NCBI RefSeq assembly: GCF_001305965.1
Contig: NZ_JXQC01000003.1
Location: 1,758,451-1,822,450 of the forward strand
Direction of reading: 5' to 3'
DNA: 64,000 nt
Origin: Erythrobacter sp. SG61-1L
Lineage (GTDB): Bacteria; Pseudomonadota; Alphaproteobacteria; Sphingomonadales; Sphingomonadaceae
Shown here piece by piece: positions 17,403-25,592 of the stretch (its first letter is position 1; each line of letters opens with the position of its first letter). The notes beneath the pieces are model-generated. The model saw nothing but the letters and a program-made list of their open reading frames with translations, ran no database searches and was not told the DNA's origin. The position numbers and the translations under genes were made by a program.

Positions 17403-18578
17403 ATGTTCGGATCAATCTATATCGGGCTGAGCGGCCTGAATGCCTATTCCGAGGGGCTCAAGACCGTCAGCAATAACGTCAGCAACCTCAACACCACGGG
17501 CTTCAAGGCGTCGGAAGTCAGCTTCTCGGACGTCTATGGGTCCGGCAGTTCGGGCGGACTGGATTATACCTCTTCCGGCGGCCAGGCGGGCCACGGCGTC
17601 AGCCTCGACGACATTGCGCTCAATTTCGGACAGGGCGAATTGCGCCAGACCGATCGCGACCTCGATCTCGCGATCGACGGGGGCGGCTTCTTCGTGCTGC
17701 TGGACGGTAGCCAGACGCTCTATACGCGCACTGGCAGCTTTGCGGTGGACGATGACGGCTACATCGTCCTTTCGGGCACGGATTACCGGCTCGCAGTGCT
17801 GGACAATAGCGGCCGTCCGGTCAGCCTGAACATTGATGCCGCACGGACCAGCCCGCCGGAAGAAACCACGAAGATCACCTTTGCGGACAATCTCTCCTCC
17901 ACGGCCACGGAATACACCATCGCCGATGTCAAAGTGTATGACGAGCGTGGCGAACAGCACTTGTGGACGCTGAAATTCACACGCGAAGAGACTGTTTTCG
18001 ACGAATGGACTCTCAAGGTCACAGACGGAACAGGAGCAGAGATCGGCACCGAAACGCTGAAATTTCTGGCGGGGATCGCCGATCCTACCACCCGCACGCT
18101 GACCTTCACGGAAGGGTCCAGTGGCCTGTCGGTGGACTTCGATTTCAGCGCGGTGAATTCCTATTCTTCCGGCTCCGTCAGTTCGCTGCGCGCAGCCGAT
18201 GTGGATGGCCATGGCACCGGGTCCGTCACCAGGCTGGCAGTCAACGCCAAGGGCCAATTGGAAATCGCCTATAGTAACGAGGAAACGAAGGAACTCGGTG
18301 CCATTGCGCTGGCGGACTTCCGCGATCCGCAGAAGCTGGAACAGCGCAGCAGCGGGCTGTTCGCCCATAATGGCTTCGGCCAGGTGCAATACCTTTCCGC
18401 GGAAGACAGCCGCGTCGGCACGATCCTCAGTCGCCGGCTGGAAGCCTCGAACGTCGATCTGGGATCGCAATTTGCCGAACTGATCCTGATCCAGCGCGGT
18501 TTCCAGGCCTCGTCGCAGATTATCAGCGTTTCCAATGACATGATCCAGCAGCTCTTCGGCATCAGAGGCCAGGGATGA
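17403..18578 (+). CDS. flgE: Flagellar hook protein FlgE
   Basis: The 391-residue hook subunit has the N-terminal motif SGLNAYSEGLKTVSNNVSNL continuing into NTTGFKASE. The central FlgE/F/G signature is LDLAIDGGGFFVL, followed by the FlgE D2 domain rich in threonine and serine (residues about 160-290). The C-terminal helix reads LASQ-like (SNVDLGSQFAELILIQRGFQ). The length fits FlgE (390-430). Its expression with rod genes and fliK/flgD indicates that a complete hook is built. Confidence 0.95.
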   Translation: MFGSIYIGLSGLNAYSEGLKTVSNNVSNLNTTGFKASEVSFSDVYGSGSSGGLDYTSSGGQAGHGVSLDDIALNFGQGELRQTDRDLDLAIDGGGFFVLLDGSQTLYTRTGSFAVDDDGYIVLSGTDYRLAVLDNSGRPVSLNIDAARTSPPEETTKITFADNLSSTATEYTIADVKVYDERGEQHLWTLKFTREETVFDEWTLKVTDGTGAEIGTETLKFLAGIADPTTRTLTFTEGSSGLSVDFDFSAVNSYSSGSVSSLRAADVDGHGTGSVTRLAVNAKGQLEIAYSNEETKELGAIALADFRDPQKLEQRSSGLFAHNGFGQVQYLSAEDSRVGTILSRRLEASNVDLGSQFAELILIQRGFQASSQIISVSNDMIQQLFGIRGQG

Positions 18579-19327
18579 GCGGCACGCCGACTCTCTGGTT
18601 GCCGGAAAGTGCGCTGCTGGATGCCCGCACGGCCGGGCAGGCAGTGCGCTGTATTCAGGAATGGGCAGGCGAATGGTGCGCTTCCGCACAGCCGGACCTG
18701 CCACCGCGCTGGGAGCAAATCGAGCCGGGCGCCCTGGGGTTTGCCGCCGCCTATCGTGGCCGTGGTTTCCGGCTGACACTGCGCCAAGATGGACGGTTGG
18801 CACTCGCCTCGCTCTTGCTCGGCCGAAACCTGAGCGCGGGCGATCTGCGAACCGCTCAAGATCGCGCGGTGATCGACTACCTGTTGGACAAGGCCATGGG
18901 CGCACTCGGCGCGAAGCTCGATACAGCCCTGCCGGATGCTCGGGAGGCAGAGGGCGATTGTTTCGGCCTGCCCGTCCTCTCCGCAAGCGGTGAAACTCTG
19001 ATGCGGATCGAGGCCGGAAGGGGATTGCTGGCCGCATTGGCGCTCGGCTGGGCGGGATCACCCCGCAGGCGCCCGCCTCTGCCTGCCCGCAGGCCTGCCC
19101 TTGCACCGCAAGGCCTGCGCCTGTCTGCCCGGCTGGGCACGAGCAGACTCAGCTTGCCGCAGATCGAAGCGCTGGAGGCCGGTGACGTGCTGACGCTCGA
19201 CACGGCGCTCTCCGCCCCGCTCGACGCATTGATCGACGATGTCTCAGCCGCCACTGGCGCCCTTGGCCTGATAGCGAGCGAAAGCGGCATCCAGTTCCAG
19301 CTCACAAGGCCCGCAACCCAATGGTAG
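18575..19327 (+). CDS. FliM-like switch protein with C-terminal SpoA domain
   Basis: The 250-residue protein sits just before fliN and ends in a SpoA/surface-presentation domain (about residues 180-245; LRLSARLGTSRLSLPQIEAL, EAGDVLTLDTALSAPLDALI). It should be the C-ring component equivalent to FliM or SctQ. It is about 80 residues shorter than FliM. I see neither the N-terminal CheY-binding EIDALL-type motif nor the GGXG FliG-contact motif of the FliM middle domain, so it looks closer to SctQ-type proteins. It overlaps flgE by 4 bp and fliN by 7 bp. The functional name FliM is likely but not certain. Confidence 0.7.
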   Translation: MSGTPTLWLPESALLDARTAGQAVRCIQEWAGEWCASAQPDLPPRWEQIEPGALGFAAAYRGRGFRLTLRQDGRLALASLLLGRNLSAGDLRTAQDRAVIDYLLDKAMGALGAKLDTALPDAREAEGDCFGLPVLSASGETLMRIEAGRGLLAALALGWAGSPRRRPPLPARRPALAPQGLRLSARLGTSRLSLPQIEALEAGDVLTLDTALSAPLDALIDDVSAATGALGLIASESGIQFQLTRPATQW

Positions 19328-19599
19328 ACGACGATACCGCGATTTCCGCCCAGACCGCCCCCGCCGAGCTTCCCACCCGGCTGATCGACCATGTCGAAGT
19401 GGATGTGGAAGTGATCCTGGGCGAGGCCCGTGTTTCAGTCGCGCAATTATCCGCCCTGTCGACCGGCGACCTTGTGCCGGTCGATCGCCAGCTTGGCGAA
19501 GCTGCCGAAATCCGCGTGAACGGCCGCGTAATCGCCCGCGGAGAAATCGTCAGCGTGGACGACAAATACGCGATCCGCATCACCGAGATCGGCGGATAG
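19321..19599 (+). CDS. fliN: Flagellar switch protein FliN
   Basis: The 92-residue protein is essentially one SpoA domain, with the canonical pattern IDHVEVDVEVILGEARVSVA, then SALSTGDLVPVDRQ and EIRVNGRVIARGEIVSVDDK, ending in IRITEIGG. FliN forms the base of the C ring and docks FliH-FliI. The start ATG at 19321 lies inside the end of the preceding FliM-like gene (7-bp overlap), showing tight coupling of the two switch proteins. Confidence 0.95.
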   Translation: MVDDDTAISAQTAPAELPTRLIDHVEVDVEVILGEARVSVAQLSALSTGDLVPVDRQLGEAAEIRVNGRVIARGEIVSVDDKYAIRITEIGG

Positions 19600-19600
19600 C

Positions 19601-19963
19601 ATGCCGCGCATCGCCGCCATTGCCCTGTTACTTGCCTTGCCTGCGCCTGCTGTCGCGCAAGGTTTGACAGGAGGTTCTGCGCCGGATGTTCCCTGGCTGA
19701 GACTGGTGCTGGCCTTCGCATTCTGCATTGCCGTCGCCTTTGGCGCTGTGCTGCTGTTGCGGCGGCACCAGCGCGGCGGCGGGCCGGTTTTGCCAATCGC
19801 CCTGCTGGAACGACGCACCGGTGGCCCGGCAAGGCGCCTCAGCGTGATTGAAACCCGCCGGGCAAGCCCCAACGGTGATCTGTGTCTGGTGGAGTGCGAT
19901 GGCGAGACATGGCTGCTTGTCCTCACTCCGGCTGGCACCACGGTTCTGAAAGGGCCGCAATGA
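19601..19963 (+). CDS. fliO: Flagellar biosynthesis protein FliO
   Basis: The 120-residue protein has an N-terminal signal-like segment ending near AVAQG, a single membrane helix at about residues 31-54 (PWLRLVLAFAFCIAVAFGAV) and a small cytoplasmic domain with the FliO-type beta pattern (RRLSVIETRRASPNGDLCLV, then CDGETWLLVLTPAG). FliO helps FliP assemble into the export gate core. It lies between fliN and fliP, as is usual, and overlaps fliP by 4 bp. Confidence 0.88.
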   Translation: MPRIAAIALLLALPAPAVAQGLTGGSAPDVPWLRLVLAFAFCIAVAFGAVLLLRRHQRGGGPVLPIALLERRTGGPARRLSVIETRRASPNGDLCLVECDGETWLLVLTPAGTTVLKGPQ

Positions 19964-20679
19964 TGCGCCCTGGTCGACCAATCCTTTGGGGGATTGCTGT
20001 GTGTGCCGCAGCCACGGCCAGCCCTGCATTCGCTGCCACTGCGGCAGGCGGACAAACGACGGAAGCCGTGCGGATCGCTGTGATCCTGGCCGTGCTGGCG
20101 GTCATCCCCGCACTTCTGATCAGCACCACCAGCTTCATCCGCATCGTGGTGGTTCTGGCCATGGTCCGCCACGCATTCGGCATGCCGCAGACGCCGCCCA
20201 ACGCGGTGCTGACCAGCCTCGCCCTGTTCATGACCGCCTTTGTCATGGGTCCAACGCTCACCGAAGTGAACCAGAAGGGCCTCCAACCGCTGCTGAACGG
20301 CACACAGGAGCTGACACAGGCCATTGACGGGGGCTCTGGCCCGCTGCGCGATTTCATGCTGGCCCACACGCGCGAGAGCGACCTTGAAATGGTCTATCGC
20401 ATGTCAGGCAGCCCCCTTCCCGCCACGCCGCAGGATGTCGAACTGCTGAAGCTGACGCCCGCCTTCATGCTCAATGAACTGCGAGTTGCCTTCACCATCG
20501 GCTTCGTGATCCTGCTGCCCTTCCTGCTGATCGATCTGGTGGTGGCCAGCATCCTGCTGTCGCTGGGCATGATGATGGTGCCCCCGGCAACCATCTCGCT
20601 GCCGGTCAAAGTCCTGATGTTCGTGCTGATCGACGGCTGGAGCCTCGTGCTGGAAGGGTTGCTCGGCAGTTTTACATGA
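19960..20679 (+). CDS. fliP: Flagellar export-gate protein FliP
   Basis: The 239-residue protein has a cleavable signal sequence (ending SPAFAAT) followed by FliP membrane segments. Conserved blocks are ILAVIPALLISTTSFIRIV, VLAMVRHAFGMPQTPPNAVL, SLALFMTAFVMGP, LNELRVAFTIGFVILLPFLL and the MMMVPPATISLPVKVLMFVL stretch. FliP makes the pentameric core of the gate with FliQ and FliR, whose genes are at 35-36 kb on the other strand. The start at 19960 overlaps the fliO stop; the next ATG is three bases later. It overlaps fliA by 4 bp. Confidence 0.97.
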   Translation: MMRPGRPILWGIAVCAAATASPAFAATAAGGQTTEAVRIAVILAVLAVIPALLISTTSFIRIVVVLAMVRHAFGMPQTPPNAVLTSLALFMTAFVMGPTLTEVNQKGLQPLLNGTQELTQAIDGGSGPLRDFMLAHTRESDLEMVYRMSGSPLPATPQDVELLKLTPAFMLNELRVAFTIGFVILLPFLLIDLVVASILLSLGMMMVPPATISLPVKVLMFVLIDGWSLVLEGLLGSFT

Positions 20680-21437
20680 CGGTGCGCAGATCAGGCGGCC
20701 GCAGGGACGCTCTGCGAGGCGTGGACCTGCTGCTGCAGCCTGATCGTGTGGAAGCCGCCCTGTGGCGCCATTTCGCACAGGCGCGCAGTCAGGAAGGCCG
20801 CCAGCGGCTGTTCGAGCATTATCGGCCTTTTGCAGCCCAACTCGCCGCCCGGCAATTCACTCGCCGGGCACCCGGCAATTACGATCGCGGCGATGTGGAG
20901 CAATTGGCTTATGAAGCGCTGATCCAGTCGATTGAGCGTTTCGAGGCCGTGCGTGGTGTGCCTTTCGAGGCATTCGCCCGCATCCGTATCAACGGCCATA
21001 TCGCCAATCACCTTGGGCAGGCGAGCGAAGCGGCAGCCTATTATCGTTTCCGCCAGCGCGTGGAGCGCGATCGGCTGAAATCGCTGCAACAGGGGCAGGA
21101 CGCCATTTCCGATCCCATCGCGGCCCTGTCTGCCCTTTCCGCCACAATCGCGCTGGGGCTGATGCTGGAAGGGGACCGGGCGCGGGAAATGGAGGAAGTG
21201 GCCGATCCTGCCCCTACGCCCTATGAAAGCCTCGCCTGGCGGGAATTGCAGGGCCGGGTTCGCGATCTGATGGATAGCCTGCCCGAACGGGAGGCATTCG
21301 TGATCGGCCAGCACTACCGCAACGGCGTGAGCTTTCAGCAGATCGCCCTGCTGATGGGCATCAGCAAGGGGCGCGTATCGCAAATTCACAAAGCCGCGCT
21401 GGACAGGCTCCGGGGGCTGGCGGCAAAACTGCGCTAG
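20676..21437 (+). CDS. fliA: RNA polymerase sigma factor FliA (sigma-28 type)
   Basis: The 253-residue sigma-70-family protein has region 2 (EHYRPFAAQLAARQFTRRAP, then DRGDVEQLAYEALIQSIERF) and a typical FliA/WhiG region 2.4 (FEAFARIRINGHIANHLGQA). Region 4 has the helix-turn-helix NGVSFQQIALLMGISKGRVS followed by QIHKAALDRLR. It should direct late flagellar gene transcription. It overlaps fliP by 4 bp, so its expression follows assembly genes. No anti-sigma FlgM gene is recognised nearby. Confidence 0.93.
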   Translation: MTVRRSGGRRDALRGVDLLLQPDRVEAALWRHFAQARSQEGRQRLFEHYRPFAAQLAARQFTRRAPGNYDRGDVEQLAYEALIQSIERFEAVRGVPFEAFARIRINGHIANHLGQASEAAAYYRFRQRVERDRLKSLQQGQDAISDPIAALSALSATIALGLMLEGDRAREMEEVADPAPTPYESLAWRELQGRVRDLMDSLPEREAFVIGQHYRNGVSFQQIALLMGISKGRVSQIHKAALDRLRGLAAKLR

Positions 21438-21448
21438 GAGAAGTGAAG

Positions 21449-22018
21449 ATGGAATTATGCGGCGACGAAGATATGGCTTTGCTGGTCAGGCAGATGCAGG
21501 CCAGCGATACGGAGGATCTGGCCGCAGTTGACGCCATGCTGAAGCGGTTTCCCCAAGATCCGCGGCTGCACTTCATGCGCGGATCGATCCTTGCGGGGCG
21601 CAAGCCGCCGCAGGAAGCTCATGCAGCCTTGGCCCGCGCGGTGGAACTGGCGCCTGACTTCGCCATTGCCCGCTATCAACTCGGCTTCTTCGAACTGACG
21701 TCGGGCGAGGTGGACAAGGCGCTTTCAAGCTGGGGCCCGCTCATGCGCCTGCCGGAAGATTCCTATCTGCGCAAATTCGTGGAGGGGCTGACCCATCTGG
21801 TGCGCGACGAGTTCGAACCAGCCCTTGCCCGTATGCGCGAAGGGATCGCGCTCAACCGGGAAAACGAGCCGCTCAATGGCGACATTCGCCTGCTGATGGC
21901 CGAATGCGAAAGGGCGATGAAGTCCGGCGGCGCGGCGGCTTCCGAGGGCGAGGAATCCGATCTGTCGGCCACGTCCCTGCTGCTCGGCCAGTTCTCCGGC
22001 GGACCCACCCGGCACTGA
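21449..22018 (+). CDS. TPR-repeat protein downstream of fliA
   Basis: The 189-residue protein is built of helical repeats resembling tetratricopeptide repeats (for example AHAALARAVELAPDFAIARY followed by QLGFFELTSGEVDKAL). It has no signal peptide or membrane segment. I chose the ATG at 21449 because AGGAG at 21436-21440 is 8 bases upstream; a GTG at 21443 is in frame. It is 11 bp after fliA and so belongs to the flagellar operon, where it could act as a secretion chaperone or assembly adaptor. That role is inference. Confidence 0.75.
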   Translation: MELCGDEDMALLVRQMQASDTEDLAAVDAMLKRFPQDPRLHFMRGSILAGRKPPQEAHAALARAVELAPDFAIARYQLGFFELTSGEVDKALSSWGPLMRLPEDSYLRKFVEGLTHLVRDEFEPALARMREGIALNRENEPLNGDIRLLMAECERAMKSGGAAASEGEESDLSATSLLLGQFSGGPTRH

Positions 22019-22031
22019 CGGGGCGGAAGAA

Positions 22032-22382
22032 ATGACCCGCATCTCCAATGTCGATCAGGTGCTGTTGCTGCTTCGCGAGCAATTGCAACGCCTCGACAAA
22101 TCCTCCCGCTCCCGCAAGGGCAGCGCACCTTCCGCCAGCGGCCCTCAGCGCCGCCCGCCCGCCGCCGGGCGCGTGGAAGCCGTGCTGCGGACCGACGATC
22201 TCTCGGACGAAGACCTCGCCCGCACTCTGGTAACCGCTCTGCTGGTCGATGAATTCGGCGAGGGTGCAGCAAACGATCCAGCCTTCCAGCGCATGGCGAG
22301 CGAGGTTCACCGTATCATCGCGAGCGATCCGCAAGCGGCGGGGATGCTGGCCGAGGCGCTGAAGGGGGTGCGAGGGGCTTAG
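22032..22382 (+). CDS. Unknown protein, last gene of the flagellar operon
   Basis: The 116-residue protein has no recognised family. The first half is basic and proline-rich (residues 22-50), and the second half is helical and acidic (DLSDEDLARTLVTALLVDEF, then DPAFQRMASEVHRIIASDPQ). It follows the TPR gene by 13 bp in the same direction, with GGCGGAAGAA as a plausible ribosome site. Codon usage and GC content match the flagellar genes, so it is probably real. It could be a rod-associated or regulatory protein; the sequence does not show which. Confidence 0.6.
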   Translation: MTRISNVDQVLLLLREQLQRLDKSSRSRKGSAPSASGPQRRPPAAGRVEAVLRTDDLSDEDLARTLVTALLVDEFGEGAANDPAFQRMASEVHRIIASDPQAAGMLAEALKGVRGA

Positions 22383-22408
22383 GGGTGTGCGGAGGCTGTT
22401 TGGGGTGG

Positions 22409-22768
22409 CTAGCGGGCGTTTGTCACATCATCCGTGTTGTCGGCTATTCTGCCTCGATATTTGAAGTCCGGTTGATCCATGTCCTGCCCACAGTCGCTCC
22501 AGCGCAGGGAAGAGGCGTCAACAACTTCGCCACCCATGTGTGCCACAAAGGCGGCAGTAAGCGCGGCTTTGTGACGGCTATATTCGGGCAGGTTTGGATT
22601 AATGTTGTCTGCCAACAATAACCACTCGACAAATTGAGAAGCGTGAACAGGTCCGCTTGGAGGAATGAGCGTCGTAACATGAAGGCGCTGCCCGTGCTTC
22701 ATGCACCCGCAGAAGCCCCAAACAACACACGATGTATGCATTAGAGCGTCGAAACCCGTCTTATTCAT
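22409..22768 (-). CDS. Orphan hypothetical protein with atypical codon use
   Basis: This open frame of 119 codons reads like a real protein (VHASQFVEWLLLADNINPNL, PEYSRHKAALTAAFVAHMGG, EVVDASSLRWSDCG) but belongs to no family I recognise. It contains several cysteines near the N-terminus (CVVWGFCGC). Its DNA is noticeably lower in GC than the flanking flagellar and arsenic genes, and third positions are mixed, which suggests a transferred gene or remnant. The two neighbours read away from or toward it without overlap. If it is not coding, this 460-bp stretch between the flagellar operon and arsH contains nothing else I can name. Confidence 0.4.
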   Translation of the reverse strand: MNKTGFDALMHTSCVVWGFCGCMKHGQRLHVTTLIPPSGPVHASQFVEWLLLADNINPNLPEYSRHKAALTAAFVAHMGGEVVDASSLRWSDCGQDMDQPDFKYRGRIADNTDDVTNAR

Positions 22769-22843
22769 CGGCTAGCTTTAGCTGGTCGAGCCAGTATCCG
22801 CTATGCTGTCGTCAGCAGACACCCCTTTCGCCCTTCGACAGGC

Positions 22844-23611
22844 TCAGCGGGAACGACTAGCCTGCCCAGCACTCCCGCCAGCCAGCCCCGCAGCCTCCAC
22901 TGGGGTATCAACCGGCTCGCCGCGATCTTTTCGCTCGGAATAGCGGTCCACCAATTGCTCCGCATGGGGGCGCATCAGCACGGTGAAGCGGACCAGTTCC
23001 TCCATCACGTCCACGATACGGTCGTAATAGCTGGAGGGTTTCATCCGCCCCGCCTCGTCGAATTCCTCATAGGCTTTCGCCACGCTCGACTGATTGGGGA
23101 TCGTCACCATCCGCATCCAGCGGCCGAGGATACGCAGGCTATTCACGCTGTTGAAGCTCTGCGATCCGGCACAGACCTGCATCACAGCGAGCGTGCGCCC
23201 CTGAGTGGGGCGCAGGCCCTTATAGGCGAGCGGCAGATGGTCGATCTGAGACTTCATCACCCCGGTGATCTGGCCATGTCGTTCCGGGCTGCACCACACC
23301 TGCCCTTCGGACCAGAGCGAATGCTCGCGCAGTTCATGCACCGCAGGGTGATCGTCCCCCGGCACCTGATCGGGCAGAGGCAGATCGGACGGGTCAAAAA
23401 TCCGCGTTTCGCAGCCGAACAATTGCAACAATCGCGCAGCCTCTTCCACCGCCAGCCGCGAATAGGAGCGTTCGCGCAGCGAGCCATAAAGCAGCAGGAT
23501 ACGCGGCGGCGGATCGAGGGCGCCCAGCCCGGTTGCGGGCGAGCGGTGGAGATATTCCGGCTTCAGCGCCGGGAAGCTTACCGGATCGGGCAGGTCACGC
23601 AGGCGGTTCAT
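22844..23611 (-). CDS. arsH: Arsenical resistance protein ArsH (NADPH-dependent FMN reductase)
   Basis: The 255-residue flavoprotein of the ArsH family has the FMN-phosphate loop [20 protein letters not shown] near residues 37-56. The ArsH-specific segments [20 protein letters not shown] and [18 protein letters not shown] are also present. ArsH proteins oxidise trivalent organoarsenicals to the less toxic pentavalent form. The start is the ATG at 23611, which overlaps the stop of the ACR3 gene. It is the last gene of the arsR-arsC-ACR3-arsH operon. Confidence 0.95.
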   Translation of the reverse strand: MNRLRDLPDPVSFPALKPEYLHRSPATGLGALDPPPRILLLYGSLRERSYSRLAVEEAARLLQLFGCETRIFDPSDLPLPDQVPGDDHPAVHELREHSLWSEGQVWCSPERHGQITGVMKSQIDHLPLAYKGLRPTQGRTLAVMQVCAGSQSFNSVNSLRILGRWMRMVTIPNQSSVAKAYEEFDEAGRMKPSSYYDRIVDVMEELVRFTVLMRPHAEQLVDRYSERKDRGEPVDTPVEAAGLAGGSAGQASRSR

Positions 23612-24684
23612 TATGTGCGCCCTCCATCCGGCATCGTATCGGCGAACCAGCGGCGGCCGATCCACAAGGCGACATTGACCAGCGCGATCAGCACCGGCAC
23701 CTCCACCAGCGGGCCGATCACTGCCGCAAAGGCAACCGGCGAAGCGAGGCCGAAGGCCGCGATGGAAACCGCGATCGCCAGCTCGAAATTGTTCGACGCC
23801 GCCGTGAAGGACAGCGCCGTGGCGCGCGGATAATCGGCCCCCGCCAGTTTCGAGAGAACGAAGCTGAGCAGGAACATGGTGACGAAGAAAATCACCAGCG
23901 GCACGCCCACTTTCACGGCGTCCATCGGCAGGGCCAGAATCTCTCCGCCCTTCAGGCTGAACATGGCGACGATAGTGAACAGCAGCGCGATAAGCGTGAC
24001 CGGGCTGATCGCCGGCAGGAAGCGCTGATCGTACCAATCGCGGCCCTTACGGGCGATCAGTGTGCGCCGCACCAGATAGCCTGCCGCGAAGGGCACGCCC
24101 AGATAGGTCAGCACTGCCTTGGCGATAGTGGCGAATTCCACATTCACCACATGCGCCTCCAGCCCGAACACGGGCGGAAGCACAGTCAACAGCAGCCATG
24201 CATAGGGCGTGTAGAAGAAGATCTGGAACAGCGAATTGAACGCCACCAGCCCGGTGACATATTGCGGATCGCCATGCGCCAGCTGGTTCCACACCAGCAC
24301 CATGGCAATGCAGGGCGCGATGCCGATCAGGATCAGGCCCGTCATATATTCAGGCGAATTGCCAAGGAAGGTGACCGCCAGCGTGAACATCAGCGCGGGG
24401 CCGACGATCCAGGCCAGCAGGAAAGACAGACCCAGAATCCGCGTATCGCGGAACACCCGCCCCAGTTCCTCATATTTCACCTTCGCAAGCGGCGGGAACA
24501 TCATCAGGATCAGGCCGATGGCGATGGGTATATTGGTGCTGCCCCATGAAAGTCTCTCGATAGCCCTGGGCAGCCCTTCAAAAGTCGATCCCAGCGCCAC
24601 GCCCAGCGCCATGGCAAGGAATATCCACAAGGTGAGATAGCGATCGAGGAACGAAAGGCGTTCCCGCCCGGCAATTGCAGTCAT
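23611..24684 (-). CDS. ACR3-family arsenite efflux permease
   Basis: The 357-residue inner-membrane transporter has about ten hydrophobic segments and the ACR3 hallmark [20 protein letters not shown]. The C125 in this motif is the conserved cysteine needed for As(OH)3 transport in the family. Further ACR3 blocks are [17 protein letters not shown] and [19 protein letters not shown] chose the ATG at 24684, ten bases after the arsC stop, over an in-frame ATG 19 codons earlier that lies inside arsC. It exports arsenite produced by ArsC. Confidence 0.95.
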   Translation of the reverse strand: MTAIAGRERLSFLDRYLTLWIFLAMALGVALGSTFEGLPRAIERLSWGSTNIPIAIGLILMMFPPLAKVKYEELGRVFRDTRILGLSFLLAWIVGPALMFTLAVTFLGNSPEYMTGLILIGIAPCIAMVLVWNQLAHGDPQYVTGLVAFNSLFQIFFYTPYAWLLLTVLPPVFGLEAHVVNVEFATIAKAVLTYLGVPFAAGYLVRRTLIARKGRDWYDQRFLPAISPVTLIALLFTIVAMFSLKGGEILALPMDAVKVGVPLVIFFVTMFLLSFVLSKLAGADYPRATALSFTAASNNFELAIAVSIAAFGLASPVAFAAVIGPLVEVPVLIALVNVALWIGRRWFADTMPDGGRT

Positions 24685-24694
24685 GACGTGTCCC

Positions 24695-25129
24695 TCAGCC
24701 GGAAATGCGATTACCGGCGGCGTCCACCACCTGTTCGCCATCTTCCTTGGTGAAGGCGCCCTGCTGGGCAGGCAGCAGGTCCAGCACCTCTTCCGAAGGA
24801 CGGCACAGCTTCACCCCCAAAGGCGAGACGACCAATGGGCGGTTGATCAGGATCGGATGCTCCATCATCGCATCGATCAGCTGGGCATCGGTCAGGCCCG
24901 GATTGCCAAGCCCAAGCTCGGCATAGGGCGTGCCTTTCTCGCGAAGCAGGGCGCGCGGGGCGATCCCTGCCCGCGCGATCAGCCCTTCCAGCATGGCGCG
25001 CGAAGGGGGCGTCTTGAGATATTCCACCACATGCGGCTCGATCCCTGCATTGCGGATCATGGCCAGCGTGTTGCGGGACGTGCCGCATTCGGGATTGTGA
25101 TAGATCACGACGTCCATTTGGGTTTGCAT
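24695..25129 (-). CDS. arsC: Arsenate reductase ArsC (glutaredoxin-dependent type)
   Basis: The 144-residue thioredoxin-fold reductase has catalytic C15 in [12 protein letters not shown] and the arginine-containing segments of the active site ([20 protein letters not shown]). This pattern is of the E. coli R773 ArsC type, which uses glutathione/glutaredoxin, rather than the thioredoxin-linked type. It converts arsenate to arsenite for export by the ACR3 permease encoded next. Only 3 bp separate it from arsR, so both are co-transcribed. Confidence 0.95.
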   Translation of the reverse strand: MQTQMDVVIYHNPECGTSRNTLAMIRNAGIEPHVVEYLKTPPSRAMLEGLIARAGIAPRALLREKGTPYAELGLGNPGLTDAQLIDAMMEHPILINRPLVVSPLGVKLCRPSEEVLDLLPAQQGAFTKEDGEQVVDAAGNRISG

Positions 25130-25132
25130 CCT

Positions 25133-25462
25133 TCAGCAATAATCCAGTTCGGCCAGCAGCGGGCGGCACAATTCCGCATTCCCGCCGCAACAATCCTTCG
25201 CGAGATAGACCATCAGCGCACGCAGCCCCGCCAGATCGGCGCGATAGCGGATAGTGCGGCTCTGCCGCTCCGCGGTGACCAGGCGGGCGCGGGCAAGAAT
25301 GGCCAGATGGGAGGAGAGCGTATTCGCCGGCACATCCAGCTTCTGCGCGATCTCGCCTGCAGGCAGCCCCTCAGGCTCATGCCTCACCAGCAGGCGAAAC
25401 GCCTCCAGCCGGGTCTGCTGAGCAAGGGCCGAAAGGGCATCGAGCGCATCTAGCGAATCCAT
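25133..25462 (-). CDS. arsR: ArsR-family arsenic-responsive repressor
   Basis: The 109-residue winged-helix repressor has the typical start ALSALAQQTRLEAFRLLVRH, a recognition helix around DVPANTLSSHLAILARARLV, and a C-terminal cysteine cluster (KDCCGGNAELC and a final YC) that can bind As(III). The ATG at 25462 was preferred over an upstream in-frame ATG at 25534 because it fits the family length and leaves the palindromic operator outside the gene. No strong ribosome site precedes it, so translation may be weak or near-leaderless. It should repress the whole ars operon until arsenite binds. Confidence 0.92.
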   Translation of the reverse strand: MDSLDALDALSALAQQTRLEAFRLLVRHEPEGLPAGEIAQKLDVPANTLSSHLAILARARLVTAERQSRTIRYRADLAGLRALMVYLAKDCCGGNAELCRPLLAELDYC

Positions 25463-25464
25463 AT

Positions 25465-25480
25465 TTCGAGAATTATCGAA
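25465..25480. promoter_or_regulatory. Putative ArsR operator (inverted repeat)
   Basis: The sequence TTCGAgAATTaTCGAA forms 5-bp arms around an AATT centre, matched at all but one symmetric pair, and lies two bases upstream of the arsR start codon. ArsR-family repressors bind such palindromes over their own promoters. It also lies within the 130-bp divergent region in front of the TauD-type gene. Confidence 0.6.
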
Positions 25481-25592
25481 TCTTTCGACATGCGCAAGCC
25501 CGGCGGCCGAAAGAATTTGAGCGCGGCCCATCAAGATAGGTCAGAGTTTCAAAGGCAAGTTCGCCGCCGGACATAATGGAGTGCGCCTGGCG

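Noticed and set aside
7288..22382. The export cluster as a non-flagellar type III secretion system
   Set aside because: Rod (FlgB, FlgC, FlgF, FlgG), P- and L-ring (FlgI, FlgH), hook (FlgE, FlgD) and sigma-28 genes are all present, which is specific to flagella, despite the reduced FliF and FliM-like proteins.
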